In this document: positions 22,517 to 34,855 of the stretch, in pieces
How the letters are laid out: every line of letters starts with the position of its first letter
Numbering within the stretch: position 1 is the first letter of the stretch
NCBI GenBank assembly: GCA_029582155.1
Contig: CM055896.1
Span: 29,958,373 to 30,022,372, forward strand
Origin: Panopea generosa
Taxonomy: Eukaryota; Mollusca; Bivalvia; Adapedonta; Hiatellidae
Reading direction: 5' to 3'
Length of the DNA stretch: 64,000 bases
Translations under genes and position numbers: made by a program
The notes under the pieces: model-generated
The model's input: the letters and a program-made list of their open reading frames with translations, nothing else
Databases searched by the model: none
What the model was told of the DNA's origin: nothing

Positions 22517-23553
22517 GAAATCCATTTCGCGAGAAGAATATTTTACGAGAGTAGTATGCGAATCAAACTCGGCATAGATGATAACGTATTTTCAATATAA
22601 CACAATGACAGTATTAATCAGTATAAATCTCATGTACAAAATATTAAAAAATGGGTTTTGTGTTTTCAAGAGGCATAATAAATCCTCTAATACCCTTGAT
22701 TAAAGTTTAATAAGCGTGAATTCTCAATAAAGCTGTTGAGTTGCTATGAGACTATATACAGATACCACAAAGACAAGTAGACTATACCAGGAAGAATCAG
22801 AAGACTAAAAAAGAACTCAGACGCAAGTTGTAGTTAAGAAGAGAATACCACATACCAGTAGTTCTTATATATTTTTGTACTCGATCATATATAAATGTTA
22901 TGTAAAATTTCTTAAGTTCAATTGATGAGGTTATTTGACTTTTCAGTTCTGTATATATAGGCTATAGATCAACGGTGAAATCTTTTAGCTTAAAATTTCC
23001 TTTTTTCTTAATATGTTACTTAGTTCTTTTACATTTGTACTAAATGATAATAGGTATATATTGTCAATCATTGAATGTGTATGAATGTTATGAAAGCAGA
23101 TTTTCTTTATTATTCATAAAGATTCCACAAAAGTTTATCTCATGTATGTTAATACTTTAGTATTTTCACCAGAGATTTGACGTATACACGTAGTGAGTAA
23201 TTTGGTTTACCATAAGATAAGAACACCATACCATATGTGTAGGAGTTTTCTCATATAGGAGTTTTGGTATACATTGATTGTACATGTATAGTCATCGGTA
23301 CAATTGTATTCGGATGTACATGATATACTTAAAGATTTAATATGTGAAATATATTCCTGAAGACTGAAATCATTCATGGTGTGATAATTGTTATTGAGTG
23401 AACAGATTTGAGAAGTAGATATTGCCAACAACATTTAATGTAGACATGTTCAATACAAAACAATGTATTTGTTCTTTGTATTGTGTATAGTTGACTTCTG
23501 TAAATCGATGAAGTATAGATGTGTTTTTTATTTGATAGGTGTGATCTATCAAT
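22517..23553. other. non-coding 3' part of the BEL/Pao element
   Basis: About 1 kb of AT-rich sequence between the integrase end and the polypurine tract. I see no env-like frame, signal peptide or membrane segment. A minus-strand frame at 23207-23434 looks like chance. Confidence 0.7.
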
Positions 23554-23578
23554 GAGGGGAGGGGGGGGGGGGGGGGGG
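23554..23578 (+). promoter_or_regulatory. polypurine tract of the BEL/Pao element
   Basis: 'gagggga' followed by about 18 G, then 'ta', directly before the 3' LTR. It would prime plus-strand DNA synthesis. The long pure G run is unusual and may be partly an expansion or a sequencing artefact. Confidence 0.8.
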
Positions 23579-23580
23579 TA

Positions 23581-23785
23581 TGTTTAGAAGTGTACTGCGT
23601 TGCGTGTTGGTGACAGTATTTATTTTGTTAATCTTAAGATAGTGTATTTCTAATGGTTGTTCCGTGTTTTCGGTGTTATAGTAAAAATGTTATCGATGAT
23701 GGATCGTGAATAAAATCGAAGTTAAAATCGACATTTTCCTTCGTTGTTATCGTTTATGGGCCAAACAGAACATAGCTTACCAACA
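23581..23785 (+). repeat. 3' LTR of the BEL/Pao element
   Basis: Starts 'tgtttagaagtgtactgcg' and ends 'cttaccaaca'. Nine substitutions against the 5' LTR by direct comparison, about 4.4 percent, indicate a moderately recent insertion. Confidence 0.95.
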
Positions 23786-26700
23786 CATAGTTAATATACA
23801 GCTTCACATATAATTAATGTACAACATCATATACTGGAAATACTGCATCATGTAGAAAAACCAACGCATCACACAATATCTACACAGCATTACGTACAAC
23901 TAATGTAAGCATCATAAACCAAAATACAGCATCATATAGAAAAACCACCGCATTTCATTGTAAATATAAAACATCATGTACAACCAATGTACTGCATCAT
24001 ATAGAAAAATCACTGCATCACAAAATAAATAAATAGCATCACGTACAATTAATGTACGCATCATAAACCAACAGTACTGCATCTTACAGAAAAAAACGCA
24101 TCTCATAGTAAATTAACAGTATTACGTAAAACTAAAATACAGCATCATATACCAAGAGTATTAAATCATATAGAAAAACTACCGCATCTCATAGTAAAAA
24201 TACAGCACCATGAACCGAATGTTCTGCATCATATTTCAGAAAATAAAACAACGCATATCATAGTAAATCTATAGCATCACGTACAACTAAAGTACAGCAT
24301 CATATACCGAAAGTAATGAATTATACAGTAAAGAACATCAAATCTTATAGTTAATATTCAGCATCACGTACAACTAATGTACAGCGTCATATACTGAAAG
24401 TACTGTATTATACAGAAAAACACGGCATCACATAGTCAAAATACAGCATCATGTTCAACTTATGTACAGCATTATATACGGAAAGTACAGCATCATATAG
24501 AAACCAATCGCAGCCCAGAGTAAATATACAGCATCCCGTACAGCATCATATACCGAAAGTACCGCATCGTTCATACAAACTATTACATCCCATGATAAAT
24601 ATACAGCATCAGAAACAACTAATGTACCGTATGATACCGTAAGTACTGCATCATACAGTAAACCCACCTCTTATAATAAATATACAGCATCACGTATAAC
24701 TAATGTATAGTATTTGATACCGAAAGTACTGCATCGTACAGAAAAAAAACACAGCATCTCAAAGTAAATAGACAGTATCACGTACACTTAATGTACAGTA
24801 TCTTTTACCGAAAGTACTGCATCGTAGAGTAAAACGGCCGCGTCTTATACTAAATATACAGCATCACGTACAACTAATGTGCAGCATCTTATACCGAAGG
24901 TACTGCATCGTACAGAAATAAACACTGCATCCCATAGTAAATATACAGCATCAAGTACAACTAATGAACAGCATCATTTACCGAAAGTACTGCATCGCAC
25001 AGAAAAAACACTGCATCTCATAGTAAATATACAGCATCACGTACAACCAATGTACATCATCATTTACCAAACGTACTGCATCGTACAGAAAAAACACAGC
25101 ATCTCATAGTCAATATACAGCATGATGGTCAGTTTATGTACAGTATTATTTACGAAAGTACCGCATCATACAGAAAAAACTGCATCTCATAGTAAATACA
25201 CCAATCATAACAAGTACAACACAACGATGAGAAGAAATGACAACATTGATCACACCTTTTACATGTAATAAGAAGAAATGACAGCATTGGTCCCAACAGC
25301 TACCATAACAACACAAAAACAAAGGTATATACAACAATCATAACTAGTACAGCACATGTAATGATAAGAAATTACTGTATTGGTCCCACCAGCTACCATA
25401 ACAGCACCAACATAAAGAGATATACAACAATCATAACAAGTACAGCACATGTTATTATTAGAAATAACAGCATTTGTCCCACCGACATCAACGACTGTAC
25501 AAACACAATACTTTATACAACTATCATAACAAGTACAACACATGTAATGAGAAAAAAATGGCAGCATTGGTCACACAAGCTACCAAAACAGCACAAACAC
25601 AATACAATATACAACAATCATAACTGTATCTTATAGAAACTCCACGGCATCTCATAATAAATATACAGCATCACGTCTTACTATTGTACAGCATCATATA
25701 CCGAAATTACTTCATCATAAAGAAAAACCGCCGCAGCTCAAGTACAGTACGTGCAATGAGAGGAAATGGCAGCATTGGTCCCCCCAGCTACCATAACAGC
25801 ATAAACATAACAGTATATACAACAACCACAACTAGTACAGCACATGTAATTAGAAGAAATGACAGCATTGGTCACACAAGCTACCATAACAGCACAAACA
25901 AAATAATATTTAAAGCAAACATAACTGTATCATATAAAAACTCCACGGCATCTTATAATAAATATACAGCATCACGTACAACTATTGTACAGCATCATAT
26001 ACCGAAATTACTGCACCATACAGAAAAACCGCCGTAGCTCAAAGTACACGCAAAACCAATGTTCATCATCATATACCGAATGTTTTGTATCATACAGAAA
26101 AAAAAACAACGCATCCTTTAGTAAATATACCGCATCACGTACAGCGTATGATTATACCGAAATTACTGCATATGATAGATAAAATACCGCCTCCCTTAGT
26201 TAATATACAGCGTTACGTACAGCGTATGATTATACCGAAATTGCTGCATCTTATAGAAAAAAAACACCGCATCTTATAGTAAATATAAAGCATCAGGTAA
26301 AACCTATGTACACCGTCATATACCGAAAGTACTGCATCATATAGAAAAACCACTGCATCTCAAAGTAAATATACAGCATCTCGTACAAATAATGTGCAAC
26401 ATCATATACGGACAGTACTGCATCATGAAGAAAAAACTATCGCATCTCATAGTAAATATAGCTATAGCATCAAGTACAACGAATGTACACCATCATATAC
26501 CGAGCGTCTGCATCATATTAACATAACCGCATCTCATAATAAATAAACAGCATCACGTACAACTAATTTATAGAAAAAAAACACCGGGTATCATAGTTAA
26601 TATACAGCATCATGTACAACATATGTACAGCATGATATACCGAAAATACTGCATCATATAGAACAACCAAAGCATGTCATAGTAAAAATCTAGAATCACG

Positions 26701-27900
26701 TACAACTAATGTTCAACGTTATATATCGAAATTTCGCATCGTATAGACAAAACACCGCATCTCATAGCAAATATACAGCAGCCCCTTCAACTTATGTACA
26801 ACATCATATAGAAAAAACAACCTTATCTTATGGTTAATATGCAGTTTCACGTACACCTTATGTACATCATAATGAAGAAAACTGCATAATCTCACAGTTA
26901 ATAAAAAGTATCACGTACAACGTATTAACAGCATCATATACCGAAAGAACTTCATTTTACAGTAAAAACCACCGGATCTCATAATCAATATACAGCAATA
27001 CGTACAACCAAGGTACAGCATCATATACCGAAATAACTGCATTTTACAGTAAAAAACACCGGATCTCATAGTATATGTACAGCATCACGTACAACATATA
27101 CATGTATGCATCATCAAGTACAACTAATATACTTCATCATCTACCGAAGAAAAACAACCGAATAGCATAGTAAATATACAGCATCACGCATGTACAGCAA
27201 CGTACTGCGTCATATAAAACCAAACTCATCTCATAGTAAAAATCTAGCATCACGTACTTCTAATGTACACCATCAAATACCGAATGTACTACACCATATA
27301 AAAAAACAACCGCATCTCACAGAAAAAATATCTAGCATCACATACAACGTGTGTACAGCGTCATATACCAAATATACTGCATCATATAAAAAACACCGAA
27401 TCACACAATACATATACAGCATCACACAGAACTTATGTACAGGACCATACACCGAACGTACTACATCATAAAAAACTACGATACCATATAACATTGACTA
27501 CAGTGTTGTATATAAAAACGACCGCACCATATAACAAATCTACCTCACAATATAACAAATTACAGCACCATGTTTAAAATATAGCATATATATAAACTAC
27601 AGCATCATAAAACAATTGTAAAGAATCACGCTATAAAACAACTTCAACGTCATATATCTATTGCACAACACCATATACATAACGGGAGCATAACATAACA
27701 AATGCGCATCATCATATGCAAAACTATTGCATTATATAACGAAAATACCGCATAGCAAAACTACAACATCATATAACAAAATTACAGTATCAATATAAAT
27801 GCACACCGTCACATAACTAAGGCTAAATATCATATTAAAAAACTACAGCATTATATAGCAAGAATACAGAATATTAAAATAATTGTACAGCATACTATAA
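23786..27900. repeat. ~85-bp satellite, right part
   Basis: Begins with the CATAG duplication and continues the units 'acagcatcatataccgaaa' / 'actgcatcatatagaaaa' / 'ccgcatctcatagtaaata' / 'acagcatcacgtacaacta'. It is regular to about 27480 and then fades into looser 'catatata / acagcat' text. All open frames in it (24451-27494, both strands) are repeat read-through with His/Tyr/Ser/Thr-rich or Cys/Val/Tyr-rich composition. Confidence 0.93.
25196..25925. repeat. 92-bp sub-repeat nested in the 85-bp satellite
   Basis: Blocks at about 25196-25630 and 25740-25925 are built of a different unit: 'acaatcataactagtacag', 'cacatgtaatgagaagaaat', 'gacagcattggtcccaccag', 'ctaccataacagcacaaac'. The period is about 92 bases, with about five units in the first block and two in the second. 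Between the blocks the 85-bp unit returns briefly. Confidence 0.85.
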
Positions 27901-28049
27901 CAAGAAACGTAACTGGTAAGTGTCGGATGCCCCACAAATAGTCGCTGAAAATAACGATATTTGACCTTGTGTAACCTTGACCATGACATATATGTATAGG
28001 TCTTGTTATTTCTTTAGGTAAATACAGGTGACATATTATCATAACATAT

Positions 28050-28800
28050 TGATCACATGTATAAAACTATTTTAAAATCCTTCCATGTAGAACAAAGTTA
28101 CAGACCAGAAATGAAAAAACAAACAATCTGAAAGTGTGGCCTTGACCTCTGGTAGGGTTTTTGGTCTTAACGCGACACTTTGTCGTGTCATTTTTGACAT
28201 ATGCAGTATTTTTGAAATCCATGTATGATAAAGTTACAGACAGGACTTGAAATATCAAACAAACTCAAAGTGTTGTTAAACAAACTCAAAGTGTGGCCTT
28301 GGCCTTTGTGGTACGGGTCTGGGTCTTACGTGCATTGTCATGTCATCTTGATCAATTGAGCCAAGTTAAAGACAAAGTTACGGACCAGACACAAAATACC
28401 AAACAAATTGAAAATGTGACCTTGACCTTTAAGGAAAGGTTCTGGGTCTTACAAGCGACACTTCATCATGTCATGTTGATCAACTCGCCAAGTGTTTTTG
28501 AAATTTATCCATAGGTGACAAAGTTACAGACCGGACATGAAATCTCAAACTGACTGAAAGTGTTGTCAAACAAAGTTAAATTGTGATTTTGACCTTTTAA
28601 TTGGGACTCTGGGTGTTTCGAACGCCATGTCGCCATGTTATGTTGATCATTTGTAGCAAGTATTTACAAAATCTATGAATGACAAATTTACAGGCCGGAC
28701 ACGAAATCTGACATAAACTCGAAGTATTGTCAAACAAACTAAAAGTGTGACCATGACCTTTTAGGTAAGGGTGTGGGTCTTACGCACGACACGTTATCTG
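28050..28800. repeat. tandem repeat with TGACC(T/A)TGACC motif
   Basis: 'aaagtgtggccttgacc' or variants occur near 28131, 28288, 28411, 28578 and 28742, a spacing of 123-167. Each unit holds 'gacaaagttacagacc', 'caaacaaactcaaagtgt', 'ctgggtcttac' and 'gtcatgttgatca'. This is a bivalve-type intergenic or intronic repeat as I know them. Frames at 28067-28258 and 28293-28514 are read-through. Confidence 0.8.
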
Positions 28801-28924
28801 AAATATCTGAACATGTGTAAAGTGACAATTTATAAAAAGTGCCGTGTGTCCCTTTAATGGATTATAAACACATGTGGTTTACCCTAGGAATAGGTTTGAA
28901 CATTAAGTACTACGACATAAGGAC

Positions 28925-29090
28925 AAGAGTAATTCGTGGTAAAGTGGTCTAAGGCGCTGTCGCTTATTGACCATTTACTTCTCACCGTTCGAGTGTTTGG
29001 GCCCAGCTTGATGCAAAACTTTATGTAGAACGCTTGTAAGTTGCTAGCGGATGAAGAGTGATCATACTCAGATTTTTTCGTAGTCCCTCA
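28925..29090 (+). mobile_element. SINE family C relic
   Basis: Head 'cgtggtaaagtggtctaagg' followed by 'cgctgtcgctta', then 'gttcgagtgtttgggcccag' (B box) and the body 'caaaactttatgtagaacgc' and 'gtaagttgctagcggatgaa'. It aligns loosely with the 30106 copy and is interrupted on the right by the family A SINE. Confidence 0.55.
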
Positions 29091-29098
29091 ATAAAACC

Positions 29099-29388
29099 GC
29101 TGCCCGCCTCGCATGCGGAAGGTCGTGGGTTCGACCCCGACCGGGTCATACCAAAGACTTTATAAAATGGTATTAGAAGCGTCTTCGCTTGACGCTCAAC
29201 AATTAGAGGATTGTTCTAGGACTGGTCGGCCCGGTGTCAGTATAATGTGACTGGGCGGGGTATCATACCATGTGTCTGCGACATGATACTCCAGTGTGAC
29301 AGCGCTCAGAATACTATCTCAAGTAGACACCGTCGCGAAATGACTTAAAGAGTTGTTGAAAGCGACGCTAAACACCATAAAACAACAA
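29099..29388 (+). mobile_element. SINE family A, 5'-truncated copy
   Basis: Starts inside the tRNA head ('cccgcctcgcatgcggaagg'), keeps the B box 'gtgggttcgacccc', and follows the family body through 'aaaatggtattagaagcg', 'cagtataatgtgactgggcg', 'ccatgtgtctgcgacatg' and 'gcgacgctaaacaccataa'. It is the best-preserved family A body in the window. Confidence 0.85.
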
Positions 29389-29389
29389 T

Positions 29390-30100
29390 ATCAATACAAC
29401 TGCATGCTTCATAATTATATAACCTGTCATGTGTTGAAATACGAGTGTTTTCATTCAAGAGAATCTATAAAGATTATCAACCCGGTGAATACACGAATGG
29501 ATTGACAGCGTACTACAAATCCGAGTTCGTTGATTTTCAATACGATCAACTGTTAATGTTTTGTTGAACATATGAATAAGGACAGACAGATGCAATTTAT
29601 ATTTAGTATAATATATTTTATTACGTATGTTACACTATATTAGACATTTACAAATAAACATCACAGGAAAAGTAATATATAATATTTTGATTTAATTATG
29701 ATGATATTAGTACCAGTTCTCTCCAGCATGTAATTGTGTATATCGTGTTGATATAAACTGAAAATGAAGTCGGATACAAATACGAAAAACACACAAGCAC
29801 AACACAAAACATTACATTTTTGCCGACTGGATTCGAACGTCGCTCGGAAGGAAGGACAGTAATTTTTAGTCAGACTCATTGTTAAAAATCAGGGGTCCTT
29901 ATTAGCCAACAAAACTATATACCACTTATTATTTATAATTGGTCGAAAATGACGTTAATCTCAATAAAAAAAACGAAACCGAGCCAAGTGTATTATAGAA
30001 AGAAACAGAAGATGTGTGTTAAATTTCGTTTTGTTAAAAATCGAATTCGAACACATCCACCATGGCAAATTATGATTTTAGATTTTTTTTCATCTCGGTC
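29390..30100. other. unassigned, with a possible tRNA-like relic at about 29822-29880
   Basis: The minus strand near 29822-29850 contains 'gttcgaatccagtcggc', which resembles a T arm plus acceptor, but no complete cloverleaf is visible. The rest is AT-rich without recognisable features. Confidence 0.3.
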
Positions 30101-30105
30101 TGTAA

Positions 30106-30315
30106 GGGTCCTCCGCGGCCGAGTGGTCTAAAGCGCAGTCTCTATATCACTAAGGTCGTAGGTTCGAGTCCAGCTCATTCCAAAAAACTTGATGTGAGCA
30201 AGTTTGCCAGTTACTTGCGGGAAGAGTGGTGGCTCTATTCCGGTTCGTCCATAAAAAACTGGATATGCCATTACATAACCTGAAATGTTTTAAAAAAACG
30301 GTGTTAAACCCCATT
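30106..30315 (+). mobile_element. tRNA-derived SINE, family C
   Basis: Head 'ctccgcggccgagtggtcta' with 'aagcgcagtctc' (class II Leu/Ser-like A box) and 'gtaggttcgagtcc' (B box). The body is 'gatgtgagcaagtttgcc', 'agttacttgcgggaagagtg' and 'tggatatgccattaca', ending 'acggtgttaaacccc' before an AT microsatellite. Other copies are at 31418 and 52916 (minus), with relics at 10375 and 28925. Confidence 0.8.
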
Positions 30316-30329
30316 AATATATATATATA

Positions 30330-30682
30330 TTCACAAATAATTAGCTCTGTATATATATCATTCCGTTGTTGTGAATTTAATTATATCCCTTTATGGAATT
30401 AAATATATATGAATTCACGGTATTTATATGATCCAACGGGTTTATATATCTGTCCTTTTTATAGCATGTGAGAAGTCCTGAATCCTTAACTGGATCCTAC
30501 TCATGTAAAGCTCTCAGTTCATGTATGTAAATGTGTCTACACTGTCCAGATGTGTTGCATATAATTCCAAAGTATATAAGTCATGGTCGACACCAAATTG
30601 ATTGGTTTGGCAGAGGCCTTGGTTTTGATTCTATGGTTTGCATTGTAGCTAGGCCCACTCGCCGTAGTCTGGCCTGTACATA
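30330..30682. repeat. dispersed 320-bp repeat, copy 2
   Basis: Matches 1105-1423 in the same orientation over its full length. The short block 'ttcacaaataattagctc' sits directly before this copy (30331), whereas its counterpart 'ttcacaaataattatctc' sits directly after copy 1 (about 1438). The two copies are therefore circularly permuted relative to each other, as from a tandem or circular source. The minus-strand frame at 30537-30719 is not supported. Confidence 0.75.
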
Positions 30683-30957
30683 TAGTTTTACTTACTAAAA
30701 ATGAAATGGTCTTTTTCATTGACTGATATCATGTTCCAATATGCACTCACTTTTTCTTTCCAACGAAATACATATCTTGCTTGTTGAACCAGAGCGTTAC
30801 GTTAAATACACACATATCTTGATTAATCACATCAGAGCGATTTTTATAATACGTAATAATTATGCTGCAACGCAGGTATTTGCTTTTGAATTGATAATGA
30901 ATTTGTTATGCAATACTTTTCAAACAAAGGTTATTTTATACTACATGTAATTTATCT

Positions 30958-31113
30958 TAGCTCGATTGCGAAGAAAGGTCAGAGTTATTATGAACCGCTC
31001 TCGTGTCCGCTTCCTGAGTGTTGTTTTATGAGAGGCATCGGGTCGAGAGGGGATTGAACCTGCAAGCTCTGGCGTAAGAGGCCAACACTCTACCCATTAC
31101 ACTTCCCCTTTAT
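30958..31113 (-). mobile_element. tRNA-derived SINE, family D
   Basis: On the minus strand the head reads 'aagtgtaatgggtagagtg' then 'ttggcctcttacgcc' and 'gcaggttcaatcccc' (B box). The body runs to 'ctttcttcgcaatcgagcta'. A second copy in the same orientation is at 58997-59178, sharing 'ttagctcgattgc', 'gtccgcttcctg' and 'cctctggcgt'-type text. Confidence 0.65.
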
Positions 31114-31417
31114 GCTACACGACATGCTAGTTTGTGCATAATACTGATACCAAGTTACTGAAACCGATGATGCCTGGCATCTAATTAATTCTATAACAGA
31201 ATTAGTATATACGAGTACATGCACGTTTAACCCTAGAAAAAGTTTTCTTAGGCGCCATGTATGAAAAGAAGTGTTAACTATACTTCAGTTTTATAAATTT
31301 TCATACGATATGATAAAGATATATCAATCATTATCAATTTTTAAAAGTTCATGATATTTTTCTTTTAAAACTAGCACAATAATTCGTTTAAATTCTGTTA
31401 TAATTACTTAGATAGGA

Positions 31418-31650
31418 ATGAGGTTTAACGCCATTATCAGCACATATCGTGCTATATATGGCATATCTAGTTTAATCGGTGGAGGAAGACCTCAGTATGA
31501 ATAAAGCCACCGTCCTTCCGCATGTTACTGGTACACTTTCTTACATAAAGTTTTTGAAGAGAACGGTACTCGAAACTACGGCGTTAAGTAGCGGTGAGAG
31601 ATCTTGAAACGGCGCTTTAGACCTCTCAGCCACGGAGGACCTTTAGGTAG
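31418..31650 (-). mobile_element. SINE family C, minus-strand copy
   Basis: Ends with 'ggtcctccgtggctgagagg' on the minus strand (A-box side), with 'gtttcgagtaccg' as B box, 'ctttatgtaagaaagtgtac' and 'agtaacatgcggaaggac' as body, and 'atggcgttaaacctc' as the 3' end. It matches the 52916 copy closely in organisation. Confidence 0.75.
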
Positions 31651-32885
31651 ATATGGAGTATCAGGTAGTAGTTAATGGAGAATAGTATAATTATTCCCAA
31701 GATATACGTTCATAGACTCTTAATATTGACTTTATGCGTGAACATGAATAAGGTAGAATTCCAAATTTCCCTGTACCGATTTACAATAACGCCGTGGAAT
31801 GATAAAATACCACCTTTATAAATCAGTACCGTTTGGAGCAGGTGTATGCACTATCGTATTAATATATTACATGTAGTCTTACTTGAGAGGTAAACTAAAG
31901 TCGATCTTAGCTCCGTCCCTAAAATTAATCTTACGTTGTATTACATAGATTAATATAATCTCAAAACTGTCCATAATTTCAAAACCTTTTATGTGTTGAA
32001 AGTCGCGTTAACCGCTCATCACCAATAGCTGATAGAACAGCTTAAATCACAAATGCGCACTGTTTTGAAATGATATATGATACTTGCATATACATGTATG
32101 AAATATCGTCTTATCCCAGCGGCTTTATCAACGTTCATATTATACTGAAGGCTTGATTTTGTGCTCTAAATTGACGTTACAATTTACTTATATAACTACA
32201 ACTACATGATTCTTATTTAAATGGCATACTGACGTGTATCACAGCTCCGTCCCAACACGTGCACGTTTTGTGATAATAATTGCAGAAAAACGGTGGTTCT
32301 TCCCAGATATATGTATATGAATGTGTGTTCTTCCTCAGTCAATACAGCTGGTTGACCATGTATAACACCCGCACACGCACATCGTTGCTCCATGTTCTCA
32401 TTCGTTAGAACAGCTTGCATATGCGCGTTGTTTTGATCTATATTTGTGTGCACATATGGTTTATGATAGTGAGTATACTTGCACAAGTCAAATGTTTTCA
32501 CTTGTCAGTAATATGATAACAGCTTTATTCGGTGCAGGCACATACTAGGTTACTACTACCCGGATGAAAATATAGAAATACAATACTTATGGCGTGATAC
32601 TGGTAACTTATGTGCTCATTAAACTGAAATAGGAAACAAAAAACATCACGGAAAAATTTCGGTAGAAACTGTAATGATATATGCACAAATAAAAGCAAAA
32701 CGCTACGAATAACTAAGTGAACTTTTGATTTAATATCTAATAGATAGCCGATACTATTGAATCGCTCCCGATTCCATTGATTTGGATTTAAAAAATAATG
32801 AGTTTCTGAGGTCATTGGCTCTAGCCTGGGTTTGAACATGTGACATCTTGCCTGTTCAATCCCAGACTCGATTCGGTGACCTCTC
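31651..32885. other. no recognisable feature
   Basis: AT-rich. Minus-strand frames at 32217-32501 and 32525-32839 lack known motifs. The second begins near a B-box-like 'gggtttgaacatgtgac', which hints at another old SINE but is insufficient for a call. Confidence 0.4.
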
Positions 32886-33125
32886 TAATAGTTAACTTTT
32901 AGTACTTTATACTTTAAACCTGTGTCTGTTTTGCTTTAAACTTTATATATTGAACGTTTTACTGTAAATGTTATAAATATACCATGTACAGCTTTGTTGT
33001 TTTTAAGCCGTATTATTACGCTTCATACTTGGTACTTTATGCTTTAAACTTAATACTTTAGTCTTTATACTCTATAGTTCATACTCTATAGTATACAATT
33101 CACACTTTGTACTTTGTAATCTAAT
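32886..33125. repeat. TACTTTATACTTTA(CA) minisatellite, left part
   Basis: Short variants of 'tactttatactttaaac' and 'cacactttgtactttg' repeat every 7-16 bases. The same text resumes after the LINE at 34856, indicating that the LINE interrupts the array. Confidence 0.8.
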
Positions 33126-33139
33126 CACCCGTTTTGAGG

Positions 33140-34640
33140 TGAAGAAAATTATGGATTCATTGAATAATGGAAAATCTACTAGCCAGACACTGTTACACAA
33201 GCAATCTCAAACTTAATTTACAGTAGCATTAATAATGGTATATTTCCCGACAGAGGCGTGTGTCTTACCAATTTATAAAGATGGACCTAAAGACGACCTT
33301 AATAAGTTTAGACCTATTTTTTAATTGTCAACATCTTCAAAGATGTTTGAAAAACATATATCTAACCAGTTACATACGCATTTTGAACAAACTGACGTCT
33401 TACAACTCAATCTGGATTCCGTAAAAACATTCTTGCTAAACTGCCCTAACAATTTTAACTGATAAATAGTTAAAAGAAATTGAATCTGGGAAATGTAGGA
33501 AGGGTGTTTTTGAATCAACGTAAGGCATTTGATTTAGTAAACCATGATATATATTTTTTTACATCAATTGAAACTCTATCATTTTACTGATTGTACAGTA
33601 CTGTGGTTTTGGTCATATCTAAAAAAAAACAGATGTTAAAGTATTAAATTAGGCACCATTCATTCTGGTCCTTTACATATTAAAGCAGGTGTCCCACAAG
33701 GTTCAATTCTAAGTCCTCTACTTTTCTTGATTTATTTTAATGATCTTCCGATTGTTGTTGATGACTCAAGTGTTGACATGTACGCCGATGATTCTACTAT
33801 GCATGTTAGTGATTGTCACTTGTGGCAAATTGAAAGAAATTTACAAAATGATGTTATAAAATTTTTAAATTGAAAGTTGGTGTAAATATAAACATATGGG
33901 TCTAAATTCTAACATAATTAAATATATGATTATTGGTACATATAACAACATTAAACATTCTGAAAAAGTATGTATTTCAGTGAACAATTCACAACTCAAA
34001 CATGAAATATGTCAAAACCTACTTGGCTTATTTATTGATGAAACGTTAAGTTGGAACACACAAGTCAGTAAAGTATGTGATAAAATAAATTCAATAGTCT
34101 ATCTATTTAGACGTATATCTAAATACTTTAGTTTTGAAATTAAAGTTTTGTTCTACAATACGTATATTCAGCCTTCAATGGACTATTGTTCGACTATTTT
34201 GGGTACTGGTACACTTTCTAATATTTATATGATATCTAAAATACAGAAGAAAGTTGATCTACTCATATTGGTTGCACCATATAAAACACATTCTTTTAAA
34301 CTTTTTAAAGAACTTAGATGGTTATCATTTCGTGACAGAATAAAATATCATATTGGTATTTTTGTATTTAAAGCAATAATTATTACTAATTTAGTACCTT
34401 CATATATATGTTACCTTATTAAGATACCCATTAACACTCGCTATAATCTACGCTCAATTTCAAACAAGGACATTTTGCATCTATAGACTAAATCAGAACT
34501 TCTTAAACGTGCATTTTCTTATTCTGCTATGGAAGTCTGGAAAAATATACCTTCTAAAATCAGAAAACTGAATTACATAGCTACTTTTAAATATGTGTGC
34601 AAAGAATTTCTGATAACTAAAACATCTTTTGCATGAAAAT
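33140..34640 (+). pseudogene. L2/CR1-like LINE reverse transcriptase, decayed
   Basis: Non-LTR retrotransposon polymerase. Order of blocks: 'VLPIYKDGPKDDLNKFRPIF' with a stop, then 'LSTSSKMFEKHI', frameshifted finger-domain text including 'KAFDLVNHDI', then 'GVPQGSILSPLLFLIYFNDL' at 33688 and the catalytic 'MYADDSTMHV' near 33781. After a frame change near 33870, the open frame 33896-34486 encodes the thumb and C-terminal part: 'LGLFIDETLSWNTQV', 'LFYNTYIQPSMDYCSTILG' and 'LFKELRWLSFRDRIKYHIG'. After its stop the frame still continues with 'AFSYSAMEVWKNIPSKIRKL' to about 34636. The C-terminal text resembles the L2/Crack-type branch. 5'-truncated, no endonuclease seen. Confidence 0.88.
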
Positions 34641-34821
34641 AAAATATTACACTTTGTCATTGTTACATTATATAAATTTAGGTATCTGTTCAAATATTGT
34701 TTCATGTAAAACATTGTAATCTTGATATTATAGATTTTAAATGTGTTTTTCAGAGGGCCTCATTGAAAATGAAGTTTATATTGTATATAAAACTTAATGA
34801 ATTACCCTCTCTAGATAAAGA

Positions 34822-34823
<2 letters not shown>

Positions 34824-34852
<29 letters not shown>

Positions 34853-34855
34853 TAC
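34824..34855. repeat. (ATT)n microsatellite at the LINE 3' end
   Basis: About ten 'att' repeats follow the LINE 3' UTR and precede the minisatellite. Short simple-repeat tails are usual for L2/CR1-type LINEs, so this may be the element's tail. Confidence 0.8.

Larger units (their letters stand above)
16983..23785 (+). mobile_element. BEL/Pao LTR retrotransposon, full length but damaged
   Basis: A 6.8-kb element with 205-bp LTRs starting TG and ending CA, a CATAG target-site duplication, a tRNA-primer site and a G-rich polypurine tract. Coding order is gag with a DUF1759-like region and a CCHC knuckle, then DUF1758-type aspartic protease, reverse transcriptase with YMDD, RNase H, zinc-binding integrase, and a DUF5641 C-terminus. 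That order and domain set define BEL/Pao. The LTRs differ at 9 of 205 positions. The coding region carries several frame changes, one in-frame stop and a shortened integrase core, so this copy is not autonomous. It sits inside an ~85-bp satellite. No env-like frame was seen. Confidence 0.95.

Noticed and set aside
22517-23553. Search for an env-like gene in the BEL element, which would make it an errantivirus-like form
   Set aside because: No frame with a signal peptide or membrane anchor is visible on the plus strand.
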